Under the pieces are notes generated by a model. The model was not told where the DNA came from. It was given only the letters and a program-made list of their open reading frames with translations, and ran no database searches. Shown piece by piece: positions 46,531 through 54,738 of a stretch of 64,000 nt of DNA. The translations under genes and the position numbers were made by a program. This stretch comes from Salimicrobium humidisoli. Lineage in GTDB: Bacteria > Bacillota > Bacilli > Bacillales > Halobacillaceae. Numbering within the stretch: the first letter of the stretch is position 1; every line of letters starts with the position of its first letter. The DNA lies in NCBI RefSeq assembly GCF_002295105.1, contig NZ_NSGH01000005.1, forward strand, positions 62,001 through 126,000, read 5' to 3'.

Positions 46531-47547
46531 TTACCCCTCTCCCTGCTGGATCGCTTCCAGCGGTTTAATTTGACGTATGCGTAATCCGGAAAACGTGGAA
46601 CCGACGAAACCGACGACGAGAAATACGGCTGCAAGAGCCAGGGTCGTCGAAACCGGAAGATCATAAGGCATCGCTTCCGGCAGGAGAACTCCTGCTGTCT
46701 GACCTGCGAGGCCGGAGAGCAGTACAGCCAGACTGGTGATCGTCAGCATCTGGACCCACATCATATAAAACAGGCGTCTCGTACGAACACCGATCGCTTT
46801 CAGAATGCCGAACATCCCCGTTTTCTGTACGTTCATCATGTAGAAAAAGATCGCAAACAGCATGCCGCTGATCAGGACGAGGAACCAGAGAATCATCGAC
46901 AGAGTCATCTGTTCCGCCTGATAGCTCGGGATGGAGGACAGGAATTCGCTCTTCGAAAACGTCTCCAGTCCGCTTATATCTTTTGCATTCTCTGTATAAA
47001 GAACCTGGAAATCTTCGATGCGGAACATGGAAGAAAACTCTTCCTGATTTACGAAAGCGGCCGGGGAGTGGCTGAATCGTTCATTATCCGCGAACCCGGT
47101 CACTTCCAGTTCTTCACCCGTCTGCGGGTGTGTAAGCGTATCACCGACAGAGACTCCTTCTTCTTTAACAGACGAATCGAGTACAACCTCTCCTTTATCC
47201 GGCTGCGGGAATGGGGAGGTTGAGGTGGAAGTGAAGAAAGCGAGCGAATACTTGCGTTCTGATTTCTCAAGGCCTCCCATCTGCACGGAAAAAGCGTAAT
47301 TGTTCTGACCGGTGGCACTCTGTACAGTGGCTTCATCCAGATTGGAACGGGTGTAGGAACCTTCTGCATCCTCCGTCAAATGAAAATTCCCCTCGGGCAG
47401 ATTACGGATGGACGCCATATTATCCTCCGAAAGACCGTTCGCGAGTCCGGATAATAGAAAAGTCAGCAGGCTGATCAGAAAAACGACCGCGCCTATGATC
47501 AGGAACCTCGTTTTATTTTTTTTCATTTCTTTTAATGCCATATTCAT
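46531..47547 (-). CDS. hrtB: FtsX-like ABC exporter permease, HrtB-like
   Basis: The 338-residue protein has the FtsX/MacB permease layout: one membrane segment (IIGAVVFLISLLTFLLSGL), an extracytoplasmic domain (about 40-215) and three further segments, ending with LRIRQIKPLEAIQQGEG. It pairs with the ATPase 2 bp downstream. Its promoter region carries a direct repeat like those at hssR. A role in exporting heme or a related toxic compound is inferred. Confidence 0.83.
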   Translation of the reverse strand: MNMALKEMKKNKTRFLIIGAVVFLISLLTFLLSGLANGLSEDNMASIRNLPEGNFHLTEDAEGSYTRSNLDEATVQSATGQNNYAFSVQMGGLEKSERKYSLAFFTSTSTSPFPQPDKGEVVLDSSVKEEGVSVGDTLTHPQTGEELEVTGFADNERFSHSPAAFVNQEEFSSMFRIEDFQVLYTENAKDISGLETFSKSEFLSSIPSYQAEQMTLSMILWFLVLISGMLFAIFFYMMNVQKTGMFGILKAIGVRTRRLFYMMWVQMLTITSLAVLLSGLAGQTAGVLLPEAMPYDLPVSTTLALAAVFLVVGFVGSTFSGLRIRQIKPLEAIQQGEG

Positions 47548-47576
47548 CTGTTCTTCAACCCTTTCTGTATAATAAA

Positions 47577-47630
47577 AACCTTTCGTTCCTTCTACTGACT
47601 ATGGTAAACCAGCAAGGTGAACGAAAGGTT
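47577..47630 (-). terminator. Hairpin after hssS that overlaps hrtB control region
   Basis: Read on the minus strand, AACCTTTCGTT (47630-47620) and AACGAAAGGTT (47587-47577) are perfect 11-bp inverted copies and are followed by TTTTATTATA. It could end hssRS transcripts, but it also lies in the hrtB promoter or leader. Confidence 0.5.
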
Positions 47631-47633
47631 AAC
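47614..47633 (-). promoter_or_regulatory. Probable HssR direct-repeat site at hrtB
   Basis: On the minus strand GTTAACCTT and GTTCACCTT are separated by 2 bp, an 11-bp period. The same arrangement precedes hssR. Confidence 0.7.
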
Positions 47634-47639
47634 GGGGTG

Positions 47640-49010
47640 TTACAGATGAGGAAGGGTGATCGTGAAGACTGTGCCTTCTCCAGGAATGCTCGAGACGCTC
47701 GCCGTTCCTCCGTGAATGTCGGTGACTTCTTTGACTATGGAAAGGCCGAGTCCGGTGCCGTCTGTCGTGCGTGACCGTGCTTCATCCGCCCGGTAGAAGC
47801 GGTCGAACGCCCGGCTCATTTCCGCTTCACTCATCCCTATCCCTTCATCCCGGACGGAAACTGTGATTTCTTTATCCATATTCTGTAAGGAAACGTGGAT
47901 GGAAGAATCGGGTTTTGAGTATTTGATGGCGTTGGTGATGAGGTTGTCCCATACCGCCTGAAGGAGTTCCGCATTCCCGCTGTATGTTGCTTCATCGAAA
48001 GTGTACGTCAACGCCAGTCCTTCCGAGCTGATTCTCCAGTGATAGCGCCGGAGCGTCTCTTCCAGCTGACGTTTGATATCGAAACTTTGCCGTTCGATAA
48101 GATTTCCGCTGTCTTCGATGGACGAAAGAAGAAGGAGCTGCCTCGATAATGTGGACAGTCGCTCTGTTTCATCCTGAATAATCTTGATGTATTCTGTTTT
48201 CTCTTCTTCGGATAGCTCGGGGCTTTCCAGAAGGTGACTGTAGCCGCGTATGTTCAGCAGGGGCGTCTGAAAATCGTGACTGACGTTTGATACGAAGTTA
48301 CGACGGAGCCGATCGACTTCCCCTAGCCGGTCGATCATGGAAGAGAAGTTTCGTGCAAGCGTTCCGATTTCATCTTTCCGGTGAATGTCGGGATGCACGG
48401 TGAAGTCACCTTTTTTGATGACGTTGGTCGTCCGGGAAAGTTTGCGGATCGGGTGAACGAGAATCCCGGAAAAAAGAAGCATCGCCAGAAGACTCAAAAT
48501 GACGATGACTACTGCCATCTGACCGAAGAGAATGTGAACTTCGTTAAAAAGAAGTTTGATATCCGGACGCAGGAACAGCGCATGAGGCTCACCTTCTATC
48601 GTTACAGGCACCCCGACGGAATTCCGCAGTTCGTTCGCGAAAAATCCGGTGACGAAAATCCCTGCCGAAAAATCCCTCATACCGTGATACGTTTCTCCGT
48701 CTATGACGCGCTGCACGTCCTCTTCCGGTAGATCCTTTCCGTCAAAAGGATTTCCGAAAAAACTGGACTTCTCCGGCCCCTTCAGGAACAGCTGATAACC
48801 GGTTGAGGCCGTAGTGGACAGGTAGTCCTCCGGATTGTCGGACGACTCGGCGTAGGAAGCTATCTGTTTTGCGATTTGCATGTTCTTTCGGTCGGTTTCG
48901 GGCTTCAGGTTGTTCTGATAGTAAGCATTCGCCAAAAGAAAACCGATGAGAAAGCTCGCACTCATAATGATAAGGGTGTACAGCAGAAATTTTGTGTAGA
49001 GGGACCTCAT
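47640..49010 (-). CDS. hssS: Sensor histidine kinase, HssS-like
   Basis: The 456-residue kinase has two membrane segments flanking an extracytoplasmic domain, a HAMP domain, the phospho-acceptor H-box (NVSHDFQTPLLNIRG) and a full catalytic domain (NLITNAIKYS, DEGIGMS, DGTGLGLSIVK). The N-terminal sensor shares features I recall in staphylococcal HssS: LLANAYYQNNL, DGETYHGMRD, FVTGFF and LRPDIK. The gene overlaps the regulator by one base. Confidence 0.88.
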   Translation of the reverse strand: MRSLYTKFLLYTLIIMSASFLIGFLLANAYYQNNLKPETDRKNMQIAKQIASYAESSDNPEDYLSTTASTGYQLFLKGPEKSSFFGNPFDGKDLPEEDVQRVIDGETYHGMRDFSAGIFVTGFFANELRNSVGVPVTIEGEPHALFLRPDIKLLFNEVHILFGQMAVVIVILSLLAMLLFSGILVHPIRKLSRTTNVIKKGDFTVHPDIHRKDEIGTLARNFSSMIDRLGEVDRLRRNFVSNVSHDFQTPLLNIRGYSHLLESPELSEEEKTEYIKIIQDETERLSTLSRQLLLLSSIEDSGNLIERQSFDIKRQLEETLRRYHWRISSEGLALTYTFDEATYSGNAELLQAVWDNLITNAIKYSKPDSSIHVSLQNMDKEITVSVRDEGIGMSEAEMSRAFDRFYRADEARSRTTDGTGLGLSIVKEVTDIHGGTASVSSIPGEGTVFTITLPHL

Positions 49011-49684
49011 TACCCGTTCACCTCTAATCTGTACCCGACGCCGCGCACCGTCTGTATGGTGACACTGTGAGTAAGTGGTGCGAGACGCTCTCTCAGTCTT
49101 TTTATGTGGACGTTCAGCGTACGCTCGTCTCCTTCGAATTCAAGACCCCACACCTGTTCAATCAGGTGGTCTCTGCTGAGCACACGGTTGGGGGTGGAAG
49201 CGAGGAGAGCGAGAAGGTCGAATTCCTTCAGCGGAAGCATGAGGTGGCTGGTACCGATCCGGACGTCGTAATTATTCCGGTCGATTACGAGTTCCCCCGC
49301 TGCTAATGACTGGACATTCGGCTTGTCATATCTTCTGAGCACGGCTTCGATCCGGAACAGCAGTTCTTTAGGTTCGAACGGCTTCACGATGTAATCGTCC
49401 GTCCCGGCCCGGTATCCCTGTTCTTTGTCGTGCAATTCGCCTTTAGCCGTAAGAAGTATGACGGGAAGTCCATAATCTTCCGTGACTATTTTCGTTAAAG
49501 TGTATCCGTCCGTTCCGGGCATCATGACATCGACGACAGCCAGATCGATTCCTGACTTATCCAGCACGGATATAGCTTCATCTGCATTGGAAGCTCTGTA
49601 TGTCTCGTATCCCGATGATTCAAGCGTCCGGGAGACGAGCTTTCTGATATAAGGATCATCGTCTGTAATCAGTATGGAAGTCAT
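49010..49684 (-). CDS. hssR: OmpR-family response regulator, HssR-like
   Basis: The receiver domain has DD near the N terminus, phospho-Asp in VVDVMMPG, and Lys in LLTAKGE; the C-terminal winged helix is of the PhoB/OmpR type (RTLNVHIKRLRERL). ATG 49684 gives 224 residues, the HssR length, with AAAGGATG in front; ATG 49693 is also possible. A perfect direct repeat upstream suggests autoregulation. It is the first gene of hssR-hssS, with hrtBA behind. Confidence 0.88.
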   Translation of the reverse strand: MTSILITDDDPYIRKLVSRTLESSGYETYRASNADEAISVLDKSGIDLAVVDVMMPGTDGYTLTKIVTEDYGLPVILLTAKGELHDKEQGYRAGTDDYIVKPFEPKELLFRIEAVLRRYDKPNVQSLAAGELVIDRNNYDVRIGTSHLMLPLKEFDLLALLASTPNRVLSRDHLIEQVWGLEFEGDERTLNVHIKRLRERLAPLTHSVTIQTVRGVGYRLEVNG

Positions 49685-49730
49685 GCGTTTCATCCTTTCC
49701 TGTACATTCCTTCTTTTAGGATAACAAAAG

Positions 49731-49750
49731 AAGGTGAACGGAAGGTGAAC
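49731..49750 (-). promoter_or_regulatory. Direct-repeat operator upstream of hssR
   Basis: On the minus strand GTTCACCTT occurs twice with 2 bp between, an 11-bp period, matching the site at hrtB. This is the spacing of HssR boxes in staphylococci. Confidence 0.72.
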
Positions 49751-49826
49751 AAAAATCTTAGTACAGGGAGAACAGGCGCTGAATTTGAATAAATTCCAGG
49801 CAGATGATATATTTACAAAGTAACTT

Positions 49827-49847
49827 AAATAGTAATGATTACGATTT
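49827..49847 (+). promoter_or_regulatory. Zur box upstream of rpsN2
   Basis: AAATAGTAAT and ATTACGATTT flank a central G, fitting the Bacillus Zur operator (AAATCGTAAT-N-ATTACGATTT) with a single mismatch in one half. Confidence 0.85.
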
Positions 49848-49912
49848 AGGTTATGTTATTTGCTACTATTTCATTAAATATAAATTTATATTTACAGGGA
49901 GGTTCATATAGA

Positions 49913-50182
49913 ATGGCTAAAAAGTCGAAAATCGCGAAAGAACAGAAGCGTCAGCGGATGGTCATGCAGTACGCCGACTTGCGTAAAGAACTGAAAGAAA
50001 AAGGGGATTACGAAGCTCTTCGGAAGCTTCCGCGCGATTCATCTCCGACCCGTCTCACCGGCAGATGTGAAGTGACGGGACGTCCGCGGGGGTATATGAG
50101 GAAATTTAAAATGTCGAGGATCGCTTTCAGGGATTATGCACACAAAGGACAGATTCCGGGTGTAAGCAAAGCCAGCTGGTAA
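49913..50182 (+). CDS. rpsN2: Zinc-independent 30S ribosomal protein S14 paralogue
   Basis: This 89-residue S14 is the long, C-minus form: it lacks the CxxC zinc ribbon of the normal Bacillus S14 (RpsN) and has the typical end [22 protein letters not shown]. In B. subtilis the equivalent (YhzA) is made under zinc starvation. A Zur box at 49827-49847 and a GGGAGG ribosome site support this. A terminator follows. Confidence 0.95.
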   Translation: MAKKSKIAKEQKRQRMVMQYADLRKELKEKGDYEALRKLPRDSSPTRLTGRCEVTGRPRGYMRKFKMSRIAFRDYAHKGQIPGVSKASW

Positions 50183-50205
50183 AAATTTGTGATATTGCTC
50201 TAAAT

Positions 50206-50377
50206 TTAAAAGCCGCAATAACCAACCGGATCCGGTGTTGTTGCGGCTTTTTGGTTAGTTTCTTCATTAACGTCAACGAGTACAACGTTCGCTTTCTCTT
50301 TGGCGACACCGAAGCCGATACCTCCGGATCCGCCCGTGATGACAGCTGTTTTTCCGTTAAGTTTACCCAGAAGTCAT
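50206..50377 (-). pseudogene. Remnant of a short-chain dehydrogenase gene
   Basis: On the minus strand a frame reads LNGKTAVITGGSGGIGFGVA and then EKANVVLVDVNEET before a stop. This is the N-terminal cofactor region of an SDR with TGG-x3-GIG, but residues between GVAK and EKANVV are deleted and everything after is missing. An ATG at 50377 with AAGGAG before it is one base out of frame with this reading. It is a dead fragment lying in the rpsN2 terminator. Confidence 0.75.
50208..50253 (+). terminator. Terminator after rpsN2
   Basis: Arms AAGCCGCAATAAC and GTTGTTGCGGCTT are followed by TTTGG. Confidence 0.85.
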
Positions 50378-50463
50378 TTCTCCTTATACACGCCCCTTTT
50401 ATCACTGGAAACAGAGGCAGGAAACGAAAGTGGTCCAAGGTACCCCTCTATCCGGCCTATATA

Positions 50464-50494
50464 AAAAAAGCCCGTTCATTTTTAATGAACAGGC
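50464..50494 (-). terminator. Terminator of yumC
   Basis: On the minus strand GCCTGTTCATT and AATGAACGGGC are followed by TTTTTTTAT. Confidence 0.88.
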
Positions 50495-50504
50495 TGGGGT
50501 GGAC

Positions 50505-51491
50505 TCAGCCGAACATACTTGTGGAATGTTTCGGCTGTACCCGGGCACTCGGGTCGATGAAATTCTTGGCGTTGTTGACGGCTGTCGGCCCTTCGCCGAA
50601 GCCTGAAGCGATCAGTTTCACTTTGCCTGGATACGTACAGATATCTCCGGCTGCGTAGATACCTTCGATGTTCGTTTCCATCTTCTGATTGACGACGATA
50701 CTGTTCTTATCGATATCCAGTTCCCATTCCTTAATAGGACCGAGAGAACTGATGAAGCCGTAGTTGACGATAAGATCGTCGATGTTGATGGATTCTTCTT
50801 TCTCGCCCTTCACTTCTTTCAGTACGACCTGGTCGATCGTTTCGTCCCCGACAAGCTTTTCGGGCGTGAAGGGGGTGAGCGTGCGGACGCTTGAATTCTC
50901 CAGCTGTTCCACGCTGTGCTCGTGAGCGCGGAAGTTGGCTCTGCGGTGTACGAGTGTCACTTCGTTGGCAATCGGCTCCAGCATGAGAGACCAGTCTACA
51001 GCCGAATCGCCGCCGCCGCAGATCATGACGTTGTGGTCGCGGAAACGTTCCATATTATTGACGTGGTAGTGAAGGTTCGTTTCTTCGAAGCGCTCCGTAT
51101 CCTTGATTTTCAGTTTGCGGGGTTCAAAAGCTCCGTTCCCTGCAGTGATGATAATCGTCTTCGTGTAATGGACATCTTTGTTCGTAGTAAGTTTGAAAGA
51201 TCCGTCTTCCTGACGCTCTACCGTCTGCACCGCTTCTTCCAGTGTAACGTCGGGATCGAACGCCATCGCCTGTTCGGTGAGGCTGTCCACGAGTTCCTGT
51301 GCTCTTACTTTCGGGAATCCGGCGACATCGTAGATGAATTTCTCCGGATAAAGGGCGGTAAGCTGACCGCCGAGATGGGGCAGGCTTTCGATTATGTTGA
51401 CGGATGCCTGACGCATACCTCCGTAAAAAGCAGTAAACAGGCCGACAGGTCCACCACCGATGATTGTAATATCATGAACTTTTTCACTCAT
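50505..51491 (-). CDS. yumC: Ferredoxin--NADP reductase type 2, YumC-like
   Basis: The 328-residue flavoprotein is thioredoxin-reductase-like but lacks the CxxC, as ferredoxin/flavodoxin-NADP reductases of Bacilli do. FAD motif [16 protein letters not shown] is near the N terminus; the NADPH motif is [25 protein letters not shown] lies at the end. It starts at ATG 51491 behind GGAGG. It supplies reduced ferredoxin or flavodoxin. It is divergent from the NADH dehydrogenase gene. Confidence 0.93.
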   Translation of the reverse strand: MSEKVHDITIIGGGPVGLFTAFYGGMRQASVNIIESLPHLGGQLTALYPEKFIYDVAGFPKVRAQELVDSLTEQAMAFDPDVTLEEAVQTVERQEDGSFKLTTNKDVHYTKTIIITAGNGAFEPRKLKIKDTERFEETNLHYHVNNMERFRDHNVMICGGGDSAVDWSLMLEPIANEVTLVHRRANFRAHEHSVEQLENSSVRTLTPFTPEKLVGDETIDQVVLKEVKGEKEESINIDDLIVNYGFISSLGPIKEWELDIDKNSIVVNQKMETNIEGIYAAGDICTYPGKVKLIASGFGEGPTAVNNAKNFIDPSARVQPKHSTSMFG

Positions 51492-51677
51492 ATAGGGAAC
51501 CTCCTGTATATACAAAAAATCTCTTATTTATAGTTTAGCACAATTATTACAATAGATAATTATAGAAAGATTCGCAAGCGAAAGGTTGAAAAACAGAACA
51601 AAAAAAGCTAAGATGATAGCTGAGACATTTATGAAAGCGTTACTTTCGCAGTAATCTTTCGACTTTTTCGCCTAATT

Positions 51678-51695
51678 GTGTGAAATGTGTCACAA
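51678..51695 (+). promoter_or_regulatory. Probable Rex operator before the NADH dehydrogenase
   Basis: TGTGA at 51679-51683 and TCACA at 51690-51694 are separated by 6 bp (AATGTG), matching the Rex palindrome TTGTGAAATATTTCACAA except for one end base. Confidence 0.72.
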
Positions 51696-51719
51696 ATATA
51701 TAAAATGGATGTGATTGGA

Positions 51720-52940
51720 ATGAACAGACCAAATATTGTTATTTTGGGCGCTGGTTACGGTGGCATGATGACTGCCTCCAAGCTTCAGAAGAAAGTCAGT
51801 GCCGACAGTGCAAACATGACCCTCGTCAACATGCACAGCTACCATTATCAATCTACGTGGCTGCATGAAAACGCAGCCGGGACGCTGCATCATGACCGTA
51901 CGAGAATGGAAGTGGACAGTGTTATCGACACGAACAAGATCAACTTCGTGCAGGATACTGTAACAGGTATCGATCCCGATAACAAAAAGGTGAACCTTCT
52001 GAACGGGGAAATCTCCTATGATTATCTCGTAATCGGTCTTGGATTTGAGGCTGCGACGTTCGGAATCAAGGGACTTCTCGAAAACGCCTTTACCATCTCA
52101 AGTATCAATAAAGCCCGTCTGATTCGTCAACATATCGAATATAACTTTGCTAAATACAATAACGAAAAAGATAAGAAACAGGAACGTCTGAACCTTGTAG
52201 TAGGCGGAGCAGGGTTTACGGGCATCGAGTTCGTAGGTGAACTTGCCAACCGTGTTCCGGAACTGTGTAAAGAGTATGACGTACCGCGTGAAAACGTACG
52301 TATCATCAACGTCGAAGCTGCTCCGACAGCACTTCCCGGTTTCGATCCGGAGCTCGTGGAGTACGCAATGAACTCCCTCGAAGCTCGCGGCGTAGAGTTC
52401 AAGCTCGGCGCGATGATCAAAGAAGTTACAGCGGACAAGCTTGTTTACGAACAGGGTGACGAAATCGAAGAGATCCCTACCAACACAGTCGTATGGGCTG
52501 CCGGCGTTCGCGGAAACAGCCTTGTGGAAGAAGCCGGATTCGAATCGAACCGCGGTCGTACGCCGGTACGTGAAGACCTTCGCCCTAACGGTTACGATGA
52601 TGTGTTCATCGTCGGGGACTGTGCTCTCATCATGAACGAAGAGACAGAACGCCCGTATCCACCGACAGCACAGATCGCTATCCAGGAAGCGGAACATACT
52701 GCCGGAAACCTTAAACGTATCGTGGAAGGTAACCACAACCTGGAACCGTTCGAGCCGAACATTCAGGGTACGGTAGCTTCCCTCGGTAACAAAGACGCGA
52801 TCGGTGTCATTTTCGATGATAAGAAGATTTACGGCTGGACAGCTACTGCCATGAAGAAAATCATCGATAACCGCTACCTGTGGAAAGTCGGCGGAGCCGC
52901 ACTCGTTCTTAAAAAAGGTAAACTCAACTTCTTTAAATAA
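51720..52940 (+). CDS. yumB: Type II NADH dehydrogenase
   Basis: The 406-residue protein is a non-proton-pumping NADH:quinone oxidoreductase of the membrane. It has FAD motif [12 protein letters not shown], the NADH motif [16 protein letters not shown] and the family block FIVGDCALI. The start is ATG 51720, giving the B. subtilis YumB length. A Rex site upstream implies control by the NADH/NAD+ ratio. A strong terminator follows. Confidence 0.93.
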   Translation: MNRPNIVILGAGYGGMMTASKLQKKVSADSANMTLVNMHSYHYQSTWLHENAAGTLHHDRTRMEVDSVIDTNKINFVQDTVTGIDPDNKKVNLLNGEISYDYLVIGLGFEAATFGIKGLLENAFTISSINKARLIRQHIEYNFAKYNNEKDKKQERLNLVVGGAGFTGIEFVGELANRVPELCKEYDVPRENVRIINVEAAPTALPGFDPELVEYAMNSLEARGVEFKLGAMIKEVTADKLVYEQGDEIEEIPTNTVVWAAGVRGNSLVEEAGFESNRGRTPVREDLRPNGYDDVFIVGDCALIMNEETERPYPPTAQIAIQEAEHTAGNLKRIVEGNHNLEPFEPNIQGTVASLGNKDAIGVIFDDKKIYGWTATAMKKIIDNRYLWKVGGAALVLKKGKLNFFK

Positions 52941-52946
52941 AAAGAA

Positions 52947-52981
52947 AAACAAAGGTCCGGGAACGGGCCTTTGTTTTTTTA
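52947..52981 (+). terminator. Terminator after NADH dehydrogenase
   Basis: Arms AACAAAGGTCC and GGGCCTTTGTT are followed by a T run. Confidence 0.9.
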
Positions 52982-53063
52982 AGTGATGGAACGGGCGCTT
53001 GCGCTTTTCTGACAGGAATACTACAATATAGCTTGTATCGGAGTGAGAGTAGGGGGAAGAGTA

Positions 53064-53381
53064 TTGGATATTGTACAGTTTGCGGTTTCCATATTATTGT
53101 TTTTCGTTTTGTTTTTCGGAATATCATTTTTATTGAACATGGTATTGCGGATGTCATGGTTCATGCTTTTCGTTTTTCCGCTGATCGTACTTCTGATCGT
53201 GGATGATTTTCCTTTGAACCGTTACTTCCGGGAGCCTGGAGGCGCCCTCAGTGATGTGTGGTCTTCGATTCTCGCTTTAAGTGTGTTTGATATCATCATC
53301 TTACTGAGCGGCTTCCTCGGCACACTTGCAGCAGGAATTGTCATCCGACTGTTACGTAAAAACGGTTATCAAATGTTTTAA
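53064..53381 (+). CDS. yuiB: YuiB family membrane protein
   Basis: I choose TTG 53064 behind AGGGGGAAGAG. The 105-residue product has three membrane segments (FAVSILLFFVLFFGISFLLN, FMLFVFPLIVLLIV, ILALSVFDIIILLSGFLGTL) and resembles B. subtilis YuiB in length and order. Its function is unknown. It normally stands near yumB and yuiD, as here, except that about 2 kb of foreign-looking DNA now separates it from yuiD. Confidence 0.83.
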   Translation: MDIVQFAVSILLFFVLFFGISFLLNMVLRMSWFMLFVFPLIVLLIVDDFPLNRYFREPGGALSDVWSSILALSVFDIIILLSGFLGTLAAGIVIRLLRKNGYQMF

Positions 53382-53411
53382 GCATCTGAATGTTATTCGG
53401 ATGCTTATTTT
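53380..53411 (+). terminator. Terminator after yuiB
   Basis: Arms AAGCATCTGAAT and ATTCGGATGCTT are followed by ATTTT. Confidence 0.8.
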
Positions 53412-53460
53412 AATGCACAAATATATAACAAACGATGCCAAAAAGTAAGTCTACTCATAA

Positions 53461-53857
53461 AATGGAAACGAAAAAAACAGCATAAATGGTGTTGGTTGCA
53501 CACCAGGGCAGGAAGTTACGGTTCATCCTTTGATTACACCGATTGATGCACGCCAATTACGGGGAATCCAGAATGATTAACCATATGAGATAGCCAAGTA
53601 TTCAGCAAAAGATGAGGAGTATCAGGTGAATCAATCGATGCTTGAGGTATTCTATAAGGTTTTGAAGGTAGGGTTGTTTAAAGAGGGTAAACTAGATAGA
53701 CTATAAGGAAAAGGATGCAACAACATAAGTGTATGCTCTCTTACACAATCGGGACCCTTCGGTATTTATAGAGAAGGAAAAACGTTTATTGACCGAAGAT
53801 GAAGAGAACGATATTAATGTTCAGGTGTTTAAGGATATGGAGGTGGAAAATGAGTAA
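53461..53857 (+). pseudogene. Decayed rolling-circle plasmid rep gene (C-terminal part)
   Basis: Translation in one frame gives HPLITPIDARQLRGIQND, a stop (53578-53580), then PYEIAKYSAKDEEYQVNQ, SMLEVFYKVLK and another stop at 53704-53706. After a frameshift a second frame (53729-53857) reads VYALLHNRDPSVFIEKEKRL and LTEDEENDINVQVFKDMEVE. These match in order the C-terminal half of pUB110/pC194-type Rep proteins (YEIAKYSAKDSDYL and VFYKSLKGK are the landmarks I recall). The N-terminal half, with the HUH nicking residues, is gone. This is a chromosomal fossil of an integrated plasmid. Confidence 0.8.
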
Positions 53858-54014
53858 GTTGACGATTCAGTCGCTGGCTATTGGTCTTGTCATAGCAGTT
53901 GTTTGGGGATATTTTGCAGAGCTGAGACATGGGGAAGTAGGTTGGTTTATTGGACGACTTATATTCATGCCATTATTCGTTTTTGCTATAAGTAGGTTTA
54001 CGAAATCGGAATAG
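53850..54014 (+). CDS. Small membrane protein overlapping the rep remnant
   Basis: ATG 53850 lies behind GGAGGTGGAAA and overlaps the last codons of the rep remnant. The 54-residue product has two hydrophobic stretches (SLAIGLVIAVVWGYFAEL and GRLIFMPLFVFAISRF) and is intact. Its position suggests it came in on the same plasmid. Function unknown. Confidence 0.6.
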   Translation: MSKLTIQSLAIGLVIAVVWGYFAELRHGEVGWFIGRLIFMPLFVFAISRFTKSE

Positions 54015-54119
54015 ATGTAGAAAAGTTATTTTGAGTATGCTCATGAGCTGGTTTGTATTGTCGAAGGAGCCGGGAACTTATGTGTTACTTTAAGGAAAAT
54101 AACAGATTGGATTTAGTAA

Positions 54120-54257
54120 CTTGGAGGGAAGACCTTTCTTGCAGTCGGGTACATAATATCTTCAAAAGTTAAAAGAGAAAGGTTTTCCAATCGAGAAACT
54201 GCTCAACAGTTATATTGTTCAGAAGGAACGGTTCGAAATAGAATTAAACGGATGTAA
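54120..54257 (+). pseudogene. Helix-turn-helix fragment
   Basis: A 46-codon frame without a start codon ends with RFSNRETAQQLYCSEGTVRN and RIKRM. The S-N-R-E-x-A...S-E-G-T-V-R-N pattern is that of a LuxR/NarL-type recognition helix. It is probably the last part of a lost regulator gene. Confidence 0.5.
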
Positions 54258-54258
54258 C

Positions 54259-54302
54259 GTGCGTAAGAAGTTATTGTTTGAGCTTCTTACGCATTTTTTA
54301 TA
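54259..54302 (+). terminator. Terminator within the island
   Basis: Arms GTGCGTAAGAAG and CTTCTTACGCAT are followed by TTTTTTATAG. Confidence 0.82.
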
Positions 54303-54563
54303 GAAAATAGAGGCGGTATGCACACAAGCGACATAAAGCGAAAGATGGTGATCACGAAAATTCAAGCTTTGTACCCTAACCATATTGTGGGTCACTTTTT
54401 CCTTGGGCTCTTTCTATTTAGTTTCGAATTCTACTAAAGGTTAGTTGTGAAACGTGTGAAATTGTTACAAGCTTGGAAAAATTAGATAAAATATAAGTGA
54501 ATAGTATATAGAAAAAATAAGGAAAGGAGGAAGTTCATGGCGCAGAAAAAATGGAGTCTTTAA

Positions 54564-54668
54564 GTCGTGAAGAACCTTTCACGTAAACTGGATTTCGTTT
54601 GGCTCGCAAGGTCGAATTTTGCCCTGCGGCTTATTTTTGGAAAGTGTGAAAGGTGCAAGGTTCACGAC
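54564..54668. repeat. Long imperfect inverted repeat
   Basis: GTCGTGAA-AACCTTTCAC (54564-54582) is mirrored by GTGAAAGG and AAGGTTCACGAC (54646-54668), giving a stem of about 20 bp with a small bulge around a 60-nt centre that itself contains GC-rich short arms. It lies just upstream of the AT-rich gene. Confidence 0.65.
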
Positions 54669-54738
54669 AAAAAGGAATCGGCTTTATCGAGTAATATAAA
54701 TTATTAATTAAAACTATTTTATAGAAAAGGGTGGTTAA

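Larger units (their letters stand above)
54015..54738. other. Gene-poor stretch of the plasmid-derived island
   Basis: It holds a helix-turn-helix fragment, a terminator, a short truncated start (GGAGGAAGTTC, ATG, 8 codons, stop at about 54538-54562) and a long inverted repeat. No intact gene is seen. Confidence 0.5.

Noticed and set aside
49073-49073. Possible alternative reading start inside hssR
   Set aside because: The full receiver and winged-helix domains are needed and present.
52098-52952. Minus-strand frame over the NADH dehydrogenase
   Set aside because: It is the shadow of a conserved flavoprotein gene.
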